Shown here: one piece after another, positions 1 to 8,541 of the stretch | Numbering within the stretch: position 1 is the first letter of the stretch | How the letters are laid out: every line of letters starts with the position of its first letter | Origin: Sphingomonas aerolata | GTDB lineage: Bacteria; Pseudomonadota; Alphaproteobacteria; Sphingomonadales; Sphingomonadaceae | NCBI RefSeq assembly: GCF_003046295.1 | Contig: NZ_PZZN01000002.1 | Coordinates: 372,001-436,000 of the forward strand | DNA length: 64,000 nt | Reading direction: 5' to 3' | Notes under the pieces: generated by a model | Database searches by the model: none | Told to the model about the DNA's origin: nothing | What the model saw: the letters and a program-made list of their open reading frames with translations, nothing else | Position numbers and translations under genes: made by a program

Positions 1-230
1 TCGCCGGGTGCGATCCCGCCGAACCAGGTGACCGCGTTGAGCCGCTCACCGTCGAGTGTCCAGACCTCGGCCTTGCGGCCCGGGCGGGCGGAGAGCTGGT
101 TCCAGTCGCGCGGCGGGGTGACGGTCATCGTCCGGGCGACGCGGACCGGCTTGCCCTGCGCGCGATAGGCGTTGGCGTCGGCGGGCGCGGGCAGGAGCAT
201 GAGGAGGGCGGGGAGCAGCGGGTAGCGCAT
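1..230 (-). CDS. Secreted protein, 3' part outside window
   Basis: Reading leftward from the ATG at 230 gives a hydrophobic N-terminus (MRYPLLPALLMLLPAPADA) that looks like a cleavable signal peptide, followed by a polar segment with TVTPPRDWNQLS. The frame is open to the window edge, so the C-terminus is unseen. The ATG overlaps the stop of the M48 protease gene by one base (TGATG), so this is the third gene of a translationally coupled operon with the two upstream genes. No family is recognisable from the roughly 76 residues present. An exported envelope protein is the safest description. Confidence 0.6.
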   Translation of the reverse strand, partial: MRYPLLPALLMLLPAPADANAYRAQGKPVRVARTMTVTPPRDWNQLSARPGRKAEVWTLDGERLNAVTWFGGIAPG

Positions 231-1399
231 CAGCGGTCCTCCGGGGCGGCGATCAGGGCCGCGATCATGGTCGCATCGCCGGCGGCGGGGTCGAGCGCGA
301 GATAGCGGCGTAGTGCCGCCTGTCCCTCCGCGAGGCGGCCGGTCCGGACCAGTGCGAGCCCCAGTCCGCGCTGTGCGGCGGCGAGGCTAGGGTCGAGCGC
401 GGTGGCCTGCGCATAGAAGCGTGCGGCGTTGACGAGGTCGTGGGGGTTGCCGCGGGCGCGGTACAGGTCGCCGCGCGCGCGCCACAGCGCTGCGGTCCAG
501 CCGCGCGCCGCACAGGCGGCGATCAGATAGGCGCTGGCGCCGAAGTCGTTGAGCTTGATCTGGTCGTCGAGGAACAGCGGCAGCCACGGCGCGAGCGCGT
601 CGGCATGGCGGTCGGCGCCGTCGTCGCGGTCCGTCGCGTCGGGCAGCGCGAGCGCATCGAGCGTGGCGGCGCGTTCGGCCTCGGGCGGGTGCGAGGCGTA
701 GAAGCCGATGCGGTCGAGCCGCGGGCGGTGCGCGCCGCGCGCGACCGCGGAGGCACCGGCCTCGGCGATCGCGCTGTGCCACAGCTGCGCGGCGGCCTGG
801 GGGCGGAGGCGGCTGGCGTTGAGATAGCCGATCCCGAGCCGGTCGGCCTCGCGTTCCTGATCGCGCGAGAAGCGGTAGAGTGCGCCGTAGACCGATCGGC
901 CGAGCGTGGCGAAGCGGCGGCGCAGATCGGCATCGGGGACCATTGCGGCGAGCACCGCGCCCCAGCCGAGCAGGTCGGAGCCGGTACGCTGCGCCCGGAA
1001 CTGCGCAAGCGTGTGGCGGCGTTCGAAATGGCCGAATTCATGTCCGAGCACCGCGCCGAGCTCCGCCTCGCTGCGGGCGCGGAGCAGCAGCCCGCTGAAC
1101 ACGCGCATCGTCCCGTTCGCCGCCATGCTCGCGTTGAACAAAGGCACGCGCAGGACATAGACCCGCACGCCGGCGCAGCGCGCCGCGCCGACCGTGTCGC
1201 AGAGCGCGCGGCGGACATAGGCGTCGAGCGCGGCGTCGCGGATCAGCAGCGGCGACAGCGCGAGTTGCCGTTCGTCCTCGTCCGCCTCGGCCCAGGCGCC
1301 GATCTCGTCGACGCCGACCGGTTGATAGGCGCCGGCATAGGGGGGCGGGGCGGGGGCGGTCGCGGCGAGCAGGGCGAGGGCGAGCGCGGTGACGGTCAT
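230..1399 (-). CDS. M48 family metalloprotease with C-terminal TPR repeats
   Basis: A 389-residue exported zinc metalloprotease. The start shows a signal peptide (MTVTALALALLAATAPAPPP). The zinc site HEFGH is at about residues 120-124, and a downstream EREAD segment probably supplies the third ligand, as in M48/BepA-like proteases. The last third contains tetratricopeptide-like helices (ALDPSLAAAQRGLGLALVRTGRLAEG in register, given here only as the helix pair around residues 330-360). By family, such proteins act in the periplasm on misfolded or misassembled envelope proteins. It overlaps the preceding gene by ATGA and the following gene by TGATG, so the three are probably co-translated. The specific substrate is unknown. 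Confidence 0.88.
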   Translation of the reverse strand: MTVTALALALLAATAPAPPPYAGAYQPVGVDEIGAWAEADEDERQLALSPLLIRDAALDAYVRRALCDTVGAARCAGVRVYVLRVPLFNASMAANGTMRVFSGLLLRARSEAELGAVLGHEFGHFERRHTLAQFRAQRTGSDLLGWGAVLAAMVPDADLRRRFATLGRSVYGALYRFSRDQEREADRLGIGYLNASRLRPQAAAQLWHSAIAEAGASAVARGAHRPRLDRIGFYASHPPEAERAATLDALALPDATDRDDGADRHADALAPWLPLFLDDQIKLNDFGASAYLIAACAARGWTAALWRARGDLYRARGNPHDLVNAARFYAQATALDPSLAAAQRGLGLALVRTGRLAEGQAALRRYLALDPAAGDATMIAALIAAPEDR

Positions 1400-2154
1400 C
1401 GGGGGGCGGGGGTGCTGCCGGGGAAATCGGCGAGCAGTTGCTGGACGCGGCGGGCGGCGCCTTCGGGGGTGCGCAGGTCGCCGCCCATCGCGCGGTCGGC
1501 GTTGAGCCAGAGCAGGTCGCCCGTCCGCAGATCGACCAGCCCGGCATAGCCCGCATGTTCGCCCGCGCTGAGCGGGATGCCGGGCCCCAGCATCGCGACG
1601 ATCTGCAGCAGCTTGCGCCCGGTCGAGCCATAGGCGTCGCTGGTGCTGAGGAAGAGCGCGTAATCGGCGTCGCGCGCGCCGGGCAGCCGCGCGATGCCGG
1701 GCCCGAGCGTCCAGTCGAACCGCCCGGCCTGCGTCGCCCGTTTCTTGGTCGGCAGCCGGTCGCCGGCGAAGAACTGATAGCGGATCACCGATTGCGAGAC
1801 CGCGGCGAACAGCGCGGCATAGTCCGCCACGAGCCGCGCCGCATCGCCGTCCGCTATGGGCGCGGGGATCACGCGGTTGCCGAGCGCCTGTTGCTGCGCG
1901 GCGAGTGCGGTTTCGATGTTGCGGCGGGCCTGGTCGGTCCAGTCGCCATTGGGTTCGAACATCCCGCCGGTCGAGCGCGCGCCGACGCGGATGCTCGGGC
2001 GGATCAGGAGGATGGTCCTGCCGCTGCCGGCGGGCAGCGTGAAGCCGGTCTTCTGCGCGCTTCTCTGGCGGGCGGCGGCGGGTGAGGCGGGCGCGAGTGT
2101 CAGGGCCGGGGCCAGCAGCATGATCGTCAGACGCGTCGCGAGCCCTGTCCCCAT
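1396..2154 (-). CDS. Exported protein of unknown function, first gene of protease operon
   Basis: The most plausible start is the ATG at 2154, which begins a signal peptide (MGTGLATRLTIMLLAPAL, then an Ala-rich cleavage region). A longer frame reaches 2256 but would add 34 non-signal-like residues. The mature part includes GRTILLIRPSIRVGARSTGG, FEPNGDWTDQARRN and a C-terminal segment describing a periodic beta pattern (YAGLVDLRTGDLLWLN). I do not recognise the family. The ATGA overlap with the M48 protease gene argues for a shared role in envelope maintenance. About 252 residues. Confidence 0.75.
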   Translation of the reverse strand: MGTGLATRLTIMLLAPALTLAPASPAAARQRSAQKTGFTLPAGSGRTILLIRPSIRVGARSTGGMFEPNGDWTDQARRNIETALAAQQQALGNRVIPAPIADGDAARLVADYAALFAAVSQSVIRYQFFAGDRLPTKKRATQAGRFDWTLGPGIARLPGARDADYALFLSTSDAYGSTGRKLLQIVAMLGPGIPLSAGEHAGYAGLVDLRTGDLLWLNADRAMGGDLRTPEGAARRVQQLLADFPGSTPAPR

Positions 2155-2256
2155 CGACGCCCCCCAGCGCGCTGTCCCGGCGACCGGGCTAGGCCGCGCG
2201 CACGGGGGCGACAAGCCGCAGACCGGCCCGCTTTGGACCAAGGCGGACGTACCCAC

Positions 2257-2290
2257 GAAAAAGCCTGTCGCGCGGGGAGCGCGACAGGCT
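2257..2290 (-). terminator. Rho-independent terminator of nrdA
   Basis: A perfect 12-bp stem (AGCCTGTCGCGC with GCGCGACAGGCT, 2262-2273 and 2279-2290) with a 5-nt loop is followed on the minus strand by five T residues. It lies about 48 bp past the nrdA stop and fits a strong intrinsic terminator of the leftward transcript. It also isolates nrdA from the protease operon. Confidence 0.85.
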
Positions 2291-2337
2291 GTTCGATCAG
2301 GCGGCGGGCGGGCCCGCCACAGTAATGGGTCAGGGGC

Positions 2338-4257
2338 TTACTGGCAGGCGAGGCACTCGTCATAATCCTTCGACTCGACGTCGATCTGACGCAGGTCGAT
2401 GGTGTTGTCCGCCTCGACCCCGCCGGCGAAGCCAGCGCGCTGCACCGACTTGGAGCGGAGATAGTAGAGCGACTTGATGCCGAGCTCCCAGGCGCGGAAG
2501 TGGAGCATCAGCAGGTCCCACTTCTCGACGTCCGCGGGGATAAACAGGTTCAGCGACTGCGCCTGGTCGATATAGGGCGTGCGATCGGCGGCGAGTTCGA
2601 GCAGCCAGCGCTGGTCGATCTCGAAGCTGGTCTTGTAGCAGTCCTTTTCCTCGGTCGAGAGGAAGTCGAGATGCTGGACCGAACCACCCTGTTCGAGGAT
2701 CGAGTTCCACACCGCGTCCGAGTTCTTCGACTTCTCGGCGAGCATCTTCTCGAGATACGGGTTCTTGATCGAGAAGCTGCCCGAGAGCGTCTTGTGCGTG
2801 TAGATGTTCGCCGGGATCGGCTCGATACAGGCCGACGTGCCGCCGCAGATGATGCTGATCGACGCGGTCGGTGCGATCGCCATCTTGCAGCTGAACCGCT
2901 CCATCGCGCCGACATCGGCGGCGTCGGGGCAGGGCCCGCGCTCGATCGCGAGCTGCATCGAGGCTTCGTTGGCCTGCGCGTTGATGTGCTTGAACATCCG
3001 CAGGTTCCACGACTTGGCCATCGCGCCTTCGAACGGGATGCCACGTGCCTGGAGGAAGCTGTGGAAGCCCATGACGCCGAGGCCGACCGAGCGTTCGCGG
3101 CCCGCCGAATAGGCGGCGCGTTCCATGCCGGGCTCGTGGCGGTCGATATAATCCTGCAGCACGTTGTCGAGGAAGCGCATCACGTCCTCGATCAGGCCCT
3201 TCTCGTCCTTCCACTGATCCCAGGTTTCGAGGTTCAGCGACGACAGGCAACAGACCGCGGTCCGCTCGTTGCCGAGATGATCCTTGCCGGTCGGCAGCGT
3301 GATTTCCGAGCACAGGTTCGAGGTCGAGACCTTGAGGCCCAGTTCGCGGTGATGCTTCGGCATCGCCTTGTTCACGTGATCGGCAAAGACGATGTAGGGC
3401 TCGCCGGTCTGGAGACGCGTCTCGACAAGCTTCTGGAACAGCGAGCGCGCGTCGACCGTGGCGCGGATCGCCTGGTCCTTCGGCGACCGCAGATGCCATT
3501 CCTCGCCGTTGCGCACCGCCTCCATGAAGGCGTCGGTGATCAGCACGCCGTGGTGGAGGTTCAAGGCCTTGCGGTTGAAATCGCCCGAGGGTTTGCGGAT
3601 CTCGAGGAATTCCTCGATCTCGGGATGCGAGACGTCGAGATAGACGGCCGCCGAGCCACGGCGCAGCGAGCCCTGCGAGATGGCGAGGGTGAGCGAATCC
3701 ATGACGCGGACGAACGGGATGATGCCGCTGGTCTTGCCGTTGAGGCCGACCGGCTCGCCGATGCCGCGGACGTTGCCCCAATAGGTGCCGATGCCGCCGC
3801 CGCGCGAGGCGAGCCAGACATTCTCGTTCCAGGTGTCGACGATGCCGCCGAGGCTGTCGGGGACCGAATTGAGATAGCAGGAGATCGGCAGGCCGCGACC
3901 GGTGCCGCCGTTCGAGAGAACGGGGGTGGCGGGCATGAACCAGAGCTTCGAGATCGCGTCGTAAAGACGCTGCGCATGGCCGGCGTCATCGGCGTACGCA
4001 GAGGCGACGCGGACGAACAGGTCCTGATAGCTCTCGCCCGGGAGCAGATAGCGGTCCTTCAGCGTCTCCTTGCCGAATTCGGTCAGCAGCGCGTCGCGGC
4101 TGTGATCGACCTCGACCGGGTAGATCTGCGCGCGCACGGAATGGCTGTCCTGCGCCTGACGCGGCGCCTTGGGGGCCTCTGCCGCGGGCGTGTCGAGGGT
4201 CTGTTCGATGGTGTCGGTCGTCATGTCGCTATCCCGGCTGCTGTCTCTGAAATCCAA
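2338..4257 (-). CDS. nrdA: Class I ribonucleoside-diphosphate reductase, alpha subunit
   Basis: Large catalytic subunit that reduces NDPs to dNDPs with the radical-carrying beta subunit. Visible signatures are NLCSEITLP (substrate-site Asn/Cys/Glu), CCLSSLNLETWD (second redox Cys), SCYLNSVPDS (first redox Cys), the tyrosine pair in SLYYLRSKS for radical transfer, and a C-terminal ECLACQ thiol pair that re-reduces the active site. At about 639 residues it is much shorter than the roughly 760 of E. coli NrdA, because the N-terminal ATP-cone is missing. The track start is a TTG at 4257 with AGGAG six bases upstream; an ATG at 4224 has a weaker site, so the TTG is preferred. No nrdB follows; the gene ends at its own terminator. 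Confidence 0.95.
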   Translation of the reverse strand: MDFRDSSRDSDMTTDTIEQTLDTPAAEAPKAPRQAQDSHSVRAQIYPVEVDHSRDALLTEFGKETLKDRYLLPGESYQDLFVRVASAYADDAGHAQRLYDAISKLWFMPATPVLSNGGTGRGLPISCYLNSVPDSLGGIVDTWNENVWLASRGGGIGTYWGNVRGIGEPVGLNGKTSGIIPFVRVMDSLTLAISQGSLRRGSAAVYLDVSHPEIEEFLEIRKPSGDFNRKALNLHHGVLITDAFMEAVRNGEEWHLRSPKDQAIRATVDARSLFQKLVETRLQTGEPYIVFADHVNKAMPKHHRELGLKVSTSNLCSEITLPTGKDHLGNERTAVCCLSSLNLETWDQWKDEKGLIEDVMRFLDNVLQDYIDRHEPGMERAAYSAGRERSVGLGVMGFHSFLQARGIPFEGAMAKSWNLRMFKHINAQANEASMQLAIERGPCPDAADVGAMERFSCKMAIAPTASISIICGGTSACIEPIPANIYTHKTLSGSFSIKNPYLEKMLAEKSKNSDAVWNSILEQGGSVQHLDFLSTEEKDCYKTSFEIDQRWLLELAADRTPYIDQAQSLNLFIPADVEKWDLLMLHFRAWELGIKSLYYLRSKSVQRAGFAGGVEADNTIDLRQIDVESKDYDECLACQ

Positions 4258-4631
4258 AAGACCGCTCCTAAAATTCTGTAATCGTTCGAATCGGGAGCAT
4301 ATCCCATGCTATCATCGGGCAGATCAAAAGCAGAACAAAAACTGATCGGCAGCGCGTGGTCACGCCTGACGACAACCAGAGTGGCAGCCCGAGGGGCGCA
4401 CCATGTTCTACCAGAGATAGGGCCTGCCGCTGTAAGTAGCCCCCAGATACTGTGCCAATCCCGCAGCGGGTGCAAGCCGCTAGTTGGCCCGTTGCGGCCC
4501 TGCCTAGGGTGGATTGGGGTGGCCGGACGCGGCGGCGGCGGCGCGACGCGTGGATCTGCGCCGCGTTCGCGATACGCAAGCGGATTTCGCGCCTTTTGAA
4601 ATATTTTCAAGCGAGCCGCGCGGGCCCGCGG
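4258..4631 (-). other. 374-bp nrdA upstream region
   Basis: No gene is supported here. The part near 4258-4340 is clearly more AT-rich than the surroundings and could hold the promoter and leader of nrdA. Two NrdR-like boxes lie at 4408-4423 and 4440-4455. The distal part (4490-4631) is GC-rich and separates nrdA from the 3' end of the GGDEF-EAL gene. I found no riboswitch core that I can defend. Confidence 0.5.
4408..4455 (-). promoter_or_regulatory. Pair of candidate NrdR boxes
   Basis: On the minus strand the sites read GCACAGTATCTGGGGG (4455-4440) and GCCCTATCTCTGGTAG (4423-4408). Each resembles the published NrdR box aCaCwAtATaTwGtgt at about 10 of 16 positions, including the conserved C2, C4, T9, T11 and G13. 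The centres are 32 bp apart, three helical turns, which is the spacing typical of tandem NrdR boxes. They sit about 150-200 bp before nrdA. The identification is inference from motif and spacing. Confidence 0.5.
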
Positions 4632-7304
4632 TCAGCCCGCGCGGCGCATCCCGCGGACCAGCGGCGGGGGGCCGAGCCGTTCGATATCGACCGGATGGTC
4701 GAAGGCGAGCCCGGCGCGGCCGTCGCGCAGCCAGCGAATCTGCGCGCCGATCATCTGGCCGTCGACGAGCTCGATCGAGACGCCGGCGCCGGTCGGATCG
4801 CCGCGGACCATCAGCCCCTCGACCATCGCGCCGCTGGTCGAGATGTCGCGGACGCGGACATCGACGAGCGTATCCTCGACCAGCAGCCGCGCCGAGCGCA
4901 GCATCCGCACGCGCGGCGCACGGCTGGTCTTGAACCCGGCGGCGGTCGCCACCCCCGCGGCGGTGGAAAGCTGTTCCATCACCACCTCGTTGAGCACCGG
5001 GCGGCCATAGACATAGCCCTGGATATGGCTGCAGCCGAGATCGCGGACGAGCGCGATCTCGTCCTGCAGCTCGACGCCTTCCGCGGTCGTCTCCATGCCG
5101 AGCGTGTCGGCGAGCATGACGATCGCCTTGATGATCGCGGCGTTGCGGTTGCCGGGCTCGGCCGCGCCCTTCACGAACGACTGGTCGATCTTGATCTTGT
5201 CGAACGGCGCGGTGCGCAAATAGCCGAGCGACGAATAGCCGGTGCCGAAATCGTCGAGCGCGAGCCGGACGCCGATTCCCTTCAGCGCCTTGAACATCTG
5301 GTCCGAGGACGCGCTCTCGTCGAGGAAGACCCCCTCGGTGATCTCGAGCTCGAGCCGGTTGGCGGGCAGCCCGGACTGGGCGAGCGCGCTGGTGACGAGG
5401 GCTGGGAGCGCGGGGTTGGCGAACTGGATCGGCGAGACGTTGACCGCGACGCGGACGTCGGCGGGCCAGCGCGCGGCGGCGTTGCATGCGGTGCGCAGGA
5501 CCCAGGTGCCGATCGCCTCGATCAGCCCGCATTCCTCCGCGATCGGGATGAAGTCGGCGGGCGACACGGGGCCGCGCGTCGGGTGGTTCCAGCGGATCAG
5601 CGCCTCATAGCCGACGATCCGCGTCGATTTCGTGCTGACGACGGGCTGGTAGCAGAGGTGGAACGCGCCTTCGGTGACCGCGATGCGCAGATCGTCCTCG
5701 AGCTGCTTGCGCGACTTCGCCCCCGCCAGCATGTCGTCCGAATAGAAGCGGTGGACGCCGCGGCCATCGGCCTTGGCCGCATAGAGCGCGAGATCGGCGT
5801 TGCGGATCAGCGTCTCCGAATCCTTGCCGTGCTGCGGCGTGATCGCGATGCCGATCGAACAGCCGATCGAGACCGACGCGCCGCTGATGAAATAGGGTTG
5901 CGACAGCGCGAGGATGAGCTCGCGCGACAGGGTGCTGAGCGTGTCGCGGTTGTCGACGCCGGGGAGCACGACCTGGAACTCGTCGCCGCCGAGCCGGCCG
6001 ACCAGCCCCGCGTCACCGACCACGCGCGTGAGCCGCTGTGCGACCTGTTTGAGCAGCAGGTCGCCTGCCTGATGGCCGAGCGTGTCGTTGACCGCCTTGA
6101 ATCGGTCGAGATCCATCAGGAACAAGGCGGTCGGGCGGTAGGGCCCGGCCTGCTGCGCGAGCGTCTTGTCGAGCGACAGCCGCATCCGCTGGCGGTTGGC
6201 GAGCCCGGTCAGCCCGTCGAACAGCGCGAGGCGGTTGATCTCGGCATCGGCCTTGCGCTTTTCGGTGAGGTCGAAGCCGGTGCCGATAAAGCCCTGGAAC
6301 CGGCCGATCTCGTCGATCACCGGTCGGCCCGACATCGACCACCAGCGCTCGGGCGCGGGGTCGGCGGCGGCGCAGACCGAATAGTCGGAGAAGGAGGTGC
6401 GCGATGACAGGTGGAAGGCGAGCGTGCGTTCGGTGCCGGGTGCCTCGCTGTCCATGCGGAACAGGTCGGTGAGGATGCAGCCGACCAGCCCGGACGATGG
6501 GTCGCACCCCTCCTCCGGATCCGACGGCGGCGGGAGCGCGTGCGCCATCTTGGGCGAGATATAGGTGATGCGGCCGCGCCGATCGGCTTCCCAGAACCAG
6601 CCGGGGCCGTAATTCTCGAACTCTGCCATCAGCTTCATCGCGAGCCGGCCCTCGCTCGACTGGTCCGCATGATCGAGCGCGAGCGCATAGTCGATCCGCG
6701 CCATCCGGTAGGCGACCGCGGCAAACCCGGCAAAGGCGGCGATCGCGACGACCGGCGCGATCCCCACGCCCGACAGCAAGGTCAGCATCAGCGCCAGGCC
6801 AATGCCGAACCCCAGGGTCGCGGCGCGCACGGCGTAGAGGGTGATCGCGGTCACGCTGATCGCACCGACGATCGCGACCAGCCCGGCGAGCTCGATCGGC
6901 CCGCCCGGCAGCTCGACGGTGACCCAGAGCAAGGACAGGAGCGCGGCGGACAGCCCTGCGGCGCAGGTCGCGAGCACGGCGTTGCGGCGATGGATCGGCC
7001 ATTCGCGCAGCGTCCTGCTGCGCACCGTCGCGAAGGCCGCGCCGGACAGCAGGGCGATCACCCCCGCATGCACCGCCACCGCCGCGATCAGCGCCGGCCG
7101 TGCCGCCAGCGAGACGCCGAAGACGATCGCCGCGGCGACCAGATGCGCGATCAGCGCGACCGGCCAGACCGCGCCGACCTTGGCGAGGCGGACATGCTGC
7201 GCGGCGCTCCACGCATCCTCGTCGCTTTCGACGAGCCCGAACAGGATGAGGCTCGTGGCGTCGGGATGATCGCGGAGGGGAATGGCGGGAGAGCGCGAGA
7301 ACAT
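4632..7304 (-). CDS. Membrane GGDEF-EAL cyclic-di-GMP enzyme with C-terminal PilZ domain
   Basis: An ~890-residue signalling protein. The N-terminal ~200 residues form about six membrane segments. A PAS-like sensor follows (FENYGPGWFWEADRRGRITYIS region), then a GGDEF domain with intact LGGDEF, then an EAL domain with the catalytic set intact: YEALIRWNHP, LEITEG, LDDFGTGYSSLGYL, KIDQSFVK and the late GYVYGRP. The C-terminus (RMLRSARLLVED to AGLAFDHPVDIE) is a PilZ-like c-di-GMP sensor. The protein can thus in principle make, degrade and bind c-di-GMP. Start choice is uncertain: ATG 7304 is used, but ATG 7322 is possible and neither has a good ribosome site. It is monocistronic. Confidence 0.9.
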   Translation of the reverse strand: MFSRSPAIPLRDHPDATSLILFGLVESDEDAWSAAQHVRLAKVGAVWPVALIAHLVAAAIVFGVSLAARPALIAAVAVHAGVIALLSGAAFATVRSRTLREWPIHRRNAVLATCAAGLSAALLSLLWVTVELPGGPIELAGLVAIVGAISVTAITLYAVRAATLGFGIGLALMLTLLSGVGIAPVVAIAAFAGFAAVAYRMARIDYALALDHADQSSEGRLAMKLMAEFENYGPGWFWEADRRGRITYISPKMAHALPPPSDPEEGCDPSSGLVGCILTDLFRMDSEAPGTERTLAFHLSSRTSFSDYSVCAAADPAPERWWSMSGRPVIDEIGRFQGFIGTGFDLTEKRKADAEINRLALFDGLTGLANRQRMRLSLDKTLAQQAGPYRPTALFLMDLDRFKAVNDTLGHQAGDLLLKQVAQRLTRVVGDAGLVGRLGGDEFQVVLPGVDNRDTLSTLSRELILALSQPYFISGASVSIGCSIGIAITPQHGKDSETLIRNADLALYAAKADGRGVHRFYSDDMLAGAKSRKQLEDDLRIAVTEGAFHLCYQPVVSTKSTRIVGYEALIRWNHPTRGPVSPADFIPIAEECGLIEAIGTWVLRTACNAAARWPADVRVAVNVSPIQFANPALPALVTSALAQSGLPANRLELEITEGVFLDESASSDQMFKALKGIGVRLALDDFGTGYSSLGYLRTAPFDKIKIDQSFVKGAAEPGNRNAAIIKAIVMLADTLGMETTAEGVELQDEIALVRDLGCSHIQGYVYGRPVLNEVVMEQLSTAAGVATAAGFKTSRAPRVRMLRSARLLVEDTLVDVRVRDISTSGAMVEGLMVRGDPTGAGVSIELVDGQMIGAQIRWLRDGRAGLAFDHPVDIERLGPPPLVRGMRRAG

Positions 7305-7380
7305 CCCGCAAGCGTACCGCATCAGCGGTTGCGCAATTGCCCTCCGATCATGCTTAACAGACCGTAAGCGTCTGCATTTA

Positions 7381-8379
7381 TCAGATAAACAGCCCGGTCA
7401 GCCAATAGGTCGCCGCACCGATCGCGGCGGCGGCGGGCAGCGTCACCGTCCAGGCGATGATGATGTTGCTGGCGACGTTCCAGCGTACCGCGGACAGGCG
7501 GCGCGCGGCGCCGACGCCGACGATCGCGCCGGTGATCGTGTGCGTCGACGAGACCGGCACGCCCCAGAAGGTCGCCGCGAACAGCGTGATCGCGCCGCCG
7601 GTCTCCGCGCAGAAGCCCTGTGCGGGCGTCAGCCGGGTGATCTTCGACCCCATGGTGTGGACGATCCGCCAGCCGCCCGACAGCGTGCCGAGCGCCATCG
7701 CCGCCTGGCAGGACAGCACGACCCAGAAGGGCACGTGGAACTCGCCGCCGAGCAGCCCCTGCGAATAGAGCAGCACCGCGATGATCCCCATCGTCTTCTG
7801 CGCGTCGTTGCCGCCGTGGCCGAGCGAATAGAGCGCGGCGGAGATCAGCTGGAGCTTGCGGAAGCGCTTGTCGACGCCGAGCGGGGTGAGCTTGAGGCTG
7901 GTCCAGGCGACGAGCAGGACGAGCAGCAGCGCGAGCAGCAGGCCGACCGCGGGCGAGACGAAGATCGCGCTGACGGTCTTGATCACGCCGCTCCAGACGA
8001 TCGCGCCGAAGCCGATCTTGGCGACGCCCGCGCCGAGCAGACCGCCGATCAGCGCATGGCTGCTGCTCGATGGGATGCCGAGTACCCAGGTGATGACGTT
8101 CCACGCGATCGCGCCGATCAGCGCGGCGAAGATCACCTGTGCGTCGATCACCTGCGCATGGACGATGCCGGTGCCGACGGTCTGCGCGACGTGGAGGCCG
8201 AAGACGGCAAAGGCGATGAAGTTGAAGAACGCCGCCCAGAGCACGGCATATTGCGGTTTCAGCACGCGCGTCGAGACGACCGTCGCGATCGAGTTCGCGG
8301 CGTCGTGCAGGCCGTTGAGGAAATCGAACAGCAGCGCGATGCCGATCAGGCCGATGAGGACGGGGAGCGAGAGGATCAT
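7381..8379 (-). CDS. pit: Inorganic phosphate transporter, PiT family
   Basis: A 332-residue integral membrane phosphate permease. The N-terminal signature FDFLNGLHDAANSIATVVSTR and the second-half copy SLGHGGNDAQKTMGIIA are the two inverted PiT repeats, and GVPVSSTHTITGAIVGVG is the other conserved PiT motif. About ten membrane spans are apparent. It follows the DUF47 gene on the same strand; in PiT systems a DUF47 partner is usually encoded just upstream, so the two form a phosphate uptake unit. The gap between them (8380-8541) holds a REPIN-like element, so they may be partly uncoupled. Confidence 0.93.
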   Translation of the reverse strand: MILSLPVLIGLIGIALLFDFLNGLHDAANSIATVVSTRVLKPQYAVLWAAFFNFIAFAVFGLHVAQTVGTGIVHAQVIDAQVIFAALIGAIAWNVITWVLGIPSSSSHALIGGLLGAGVAKIGFGAIVWSGVIKTVSAIFVSPAVGLLLALLLVLLVAWTSLKLTPLGVDKRFRKLQLISAALYSLGHGGNDAQKTMGIIAVLLYSQGLLGGEFHVPFWVVLSCQAAMALGTLSGGWRIVHTMGSKITRLTPAQGFCAETGGAITLFAATFWGVPVSSTHTITGAIVGVGAARRLSAVRWNVASNIIIAWTVTLPAAAAIGAATYWLTGLFI

Positions 8380-8402
8380 GCGGCTGCCTCGAACGCGGTG
8401 TT

Positions 8403-8509
8403 ACCACCCCGGCGGAGGCCGGGGCCCAGCTGGAGAGGTCGCGGTAACGGTGCGCTGCCCTCGGCCATGGCCGTCCCCCAACTGGGCCCCGGCGTTCGCC
8501 GGGGGGGTG
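8403..8509. repeat. REPIN-like element, family A copy 1
   Basis: Two inverted GC-rich hairpins, CCCCGGCGGAGGCCGGGG on the left and a CCCCGGC-rich arm on the right, joined by a less conserved core containing GTAACGGTGCGC. The outer parts pair over the whole element. The spacer between DUF47 and pit is almost filled by it. Confidence 0.85.
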
Positions 8510-8541
8510 TCACGGGGGAGGCTTCGGGCCGAAACGACACG

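Noticed and set aside
440..1549. Long open frame on the plus strand opposite the M48 protease
   Set aside because: It is Arg/Glu/Ala-rich and overlaps a gene with clear signal peptide and HEFGH motif; high GC gives long antisense frames.
4258..4631. Cobalamin riboswitch upstream of nrdA
   Set aside because: I found no convincing B12-box or core helices; the region is better explained by NrdR boxes and promoter.
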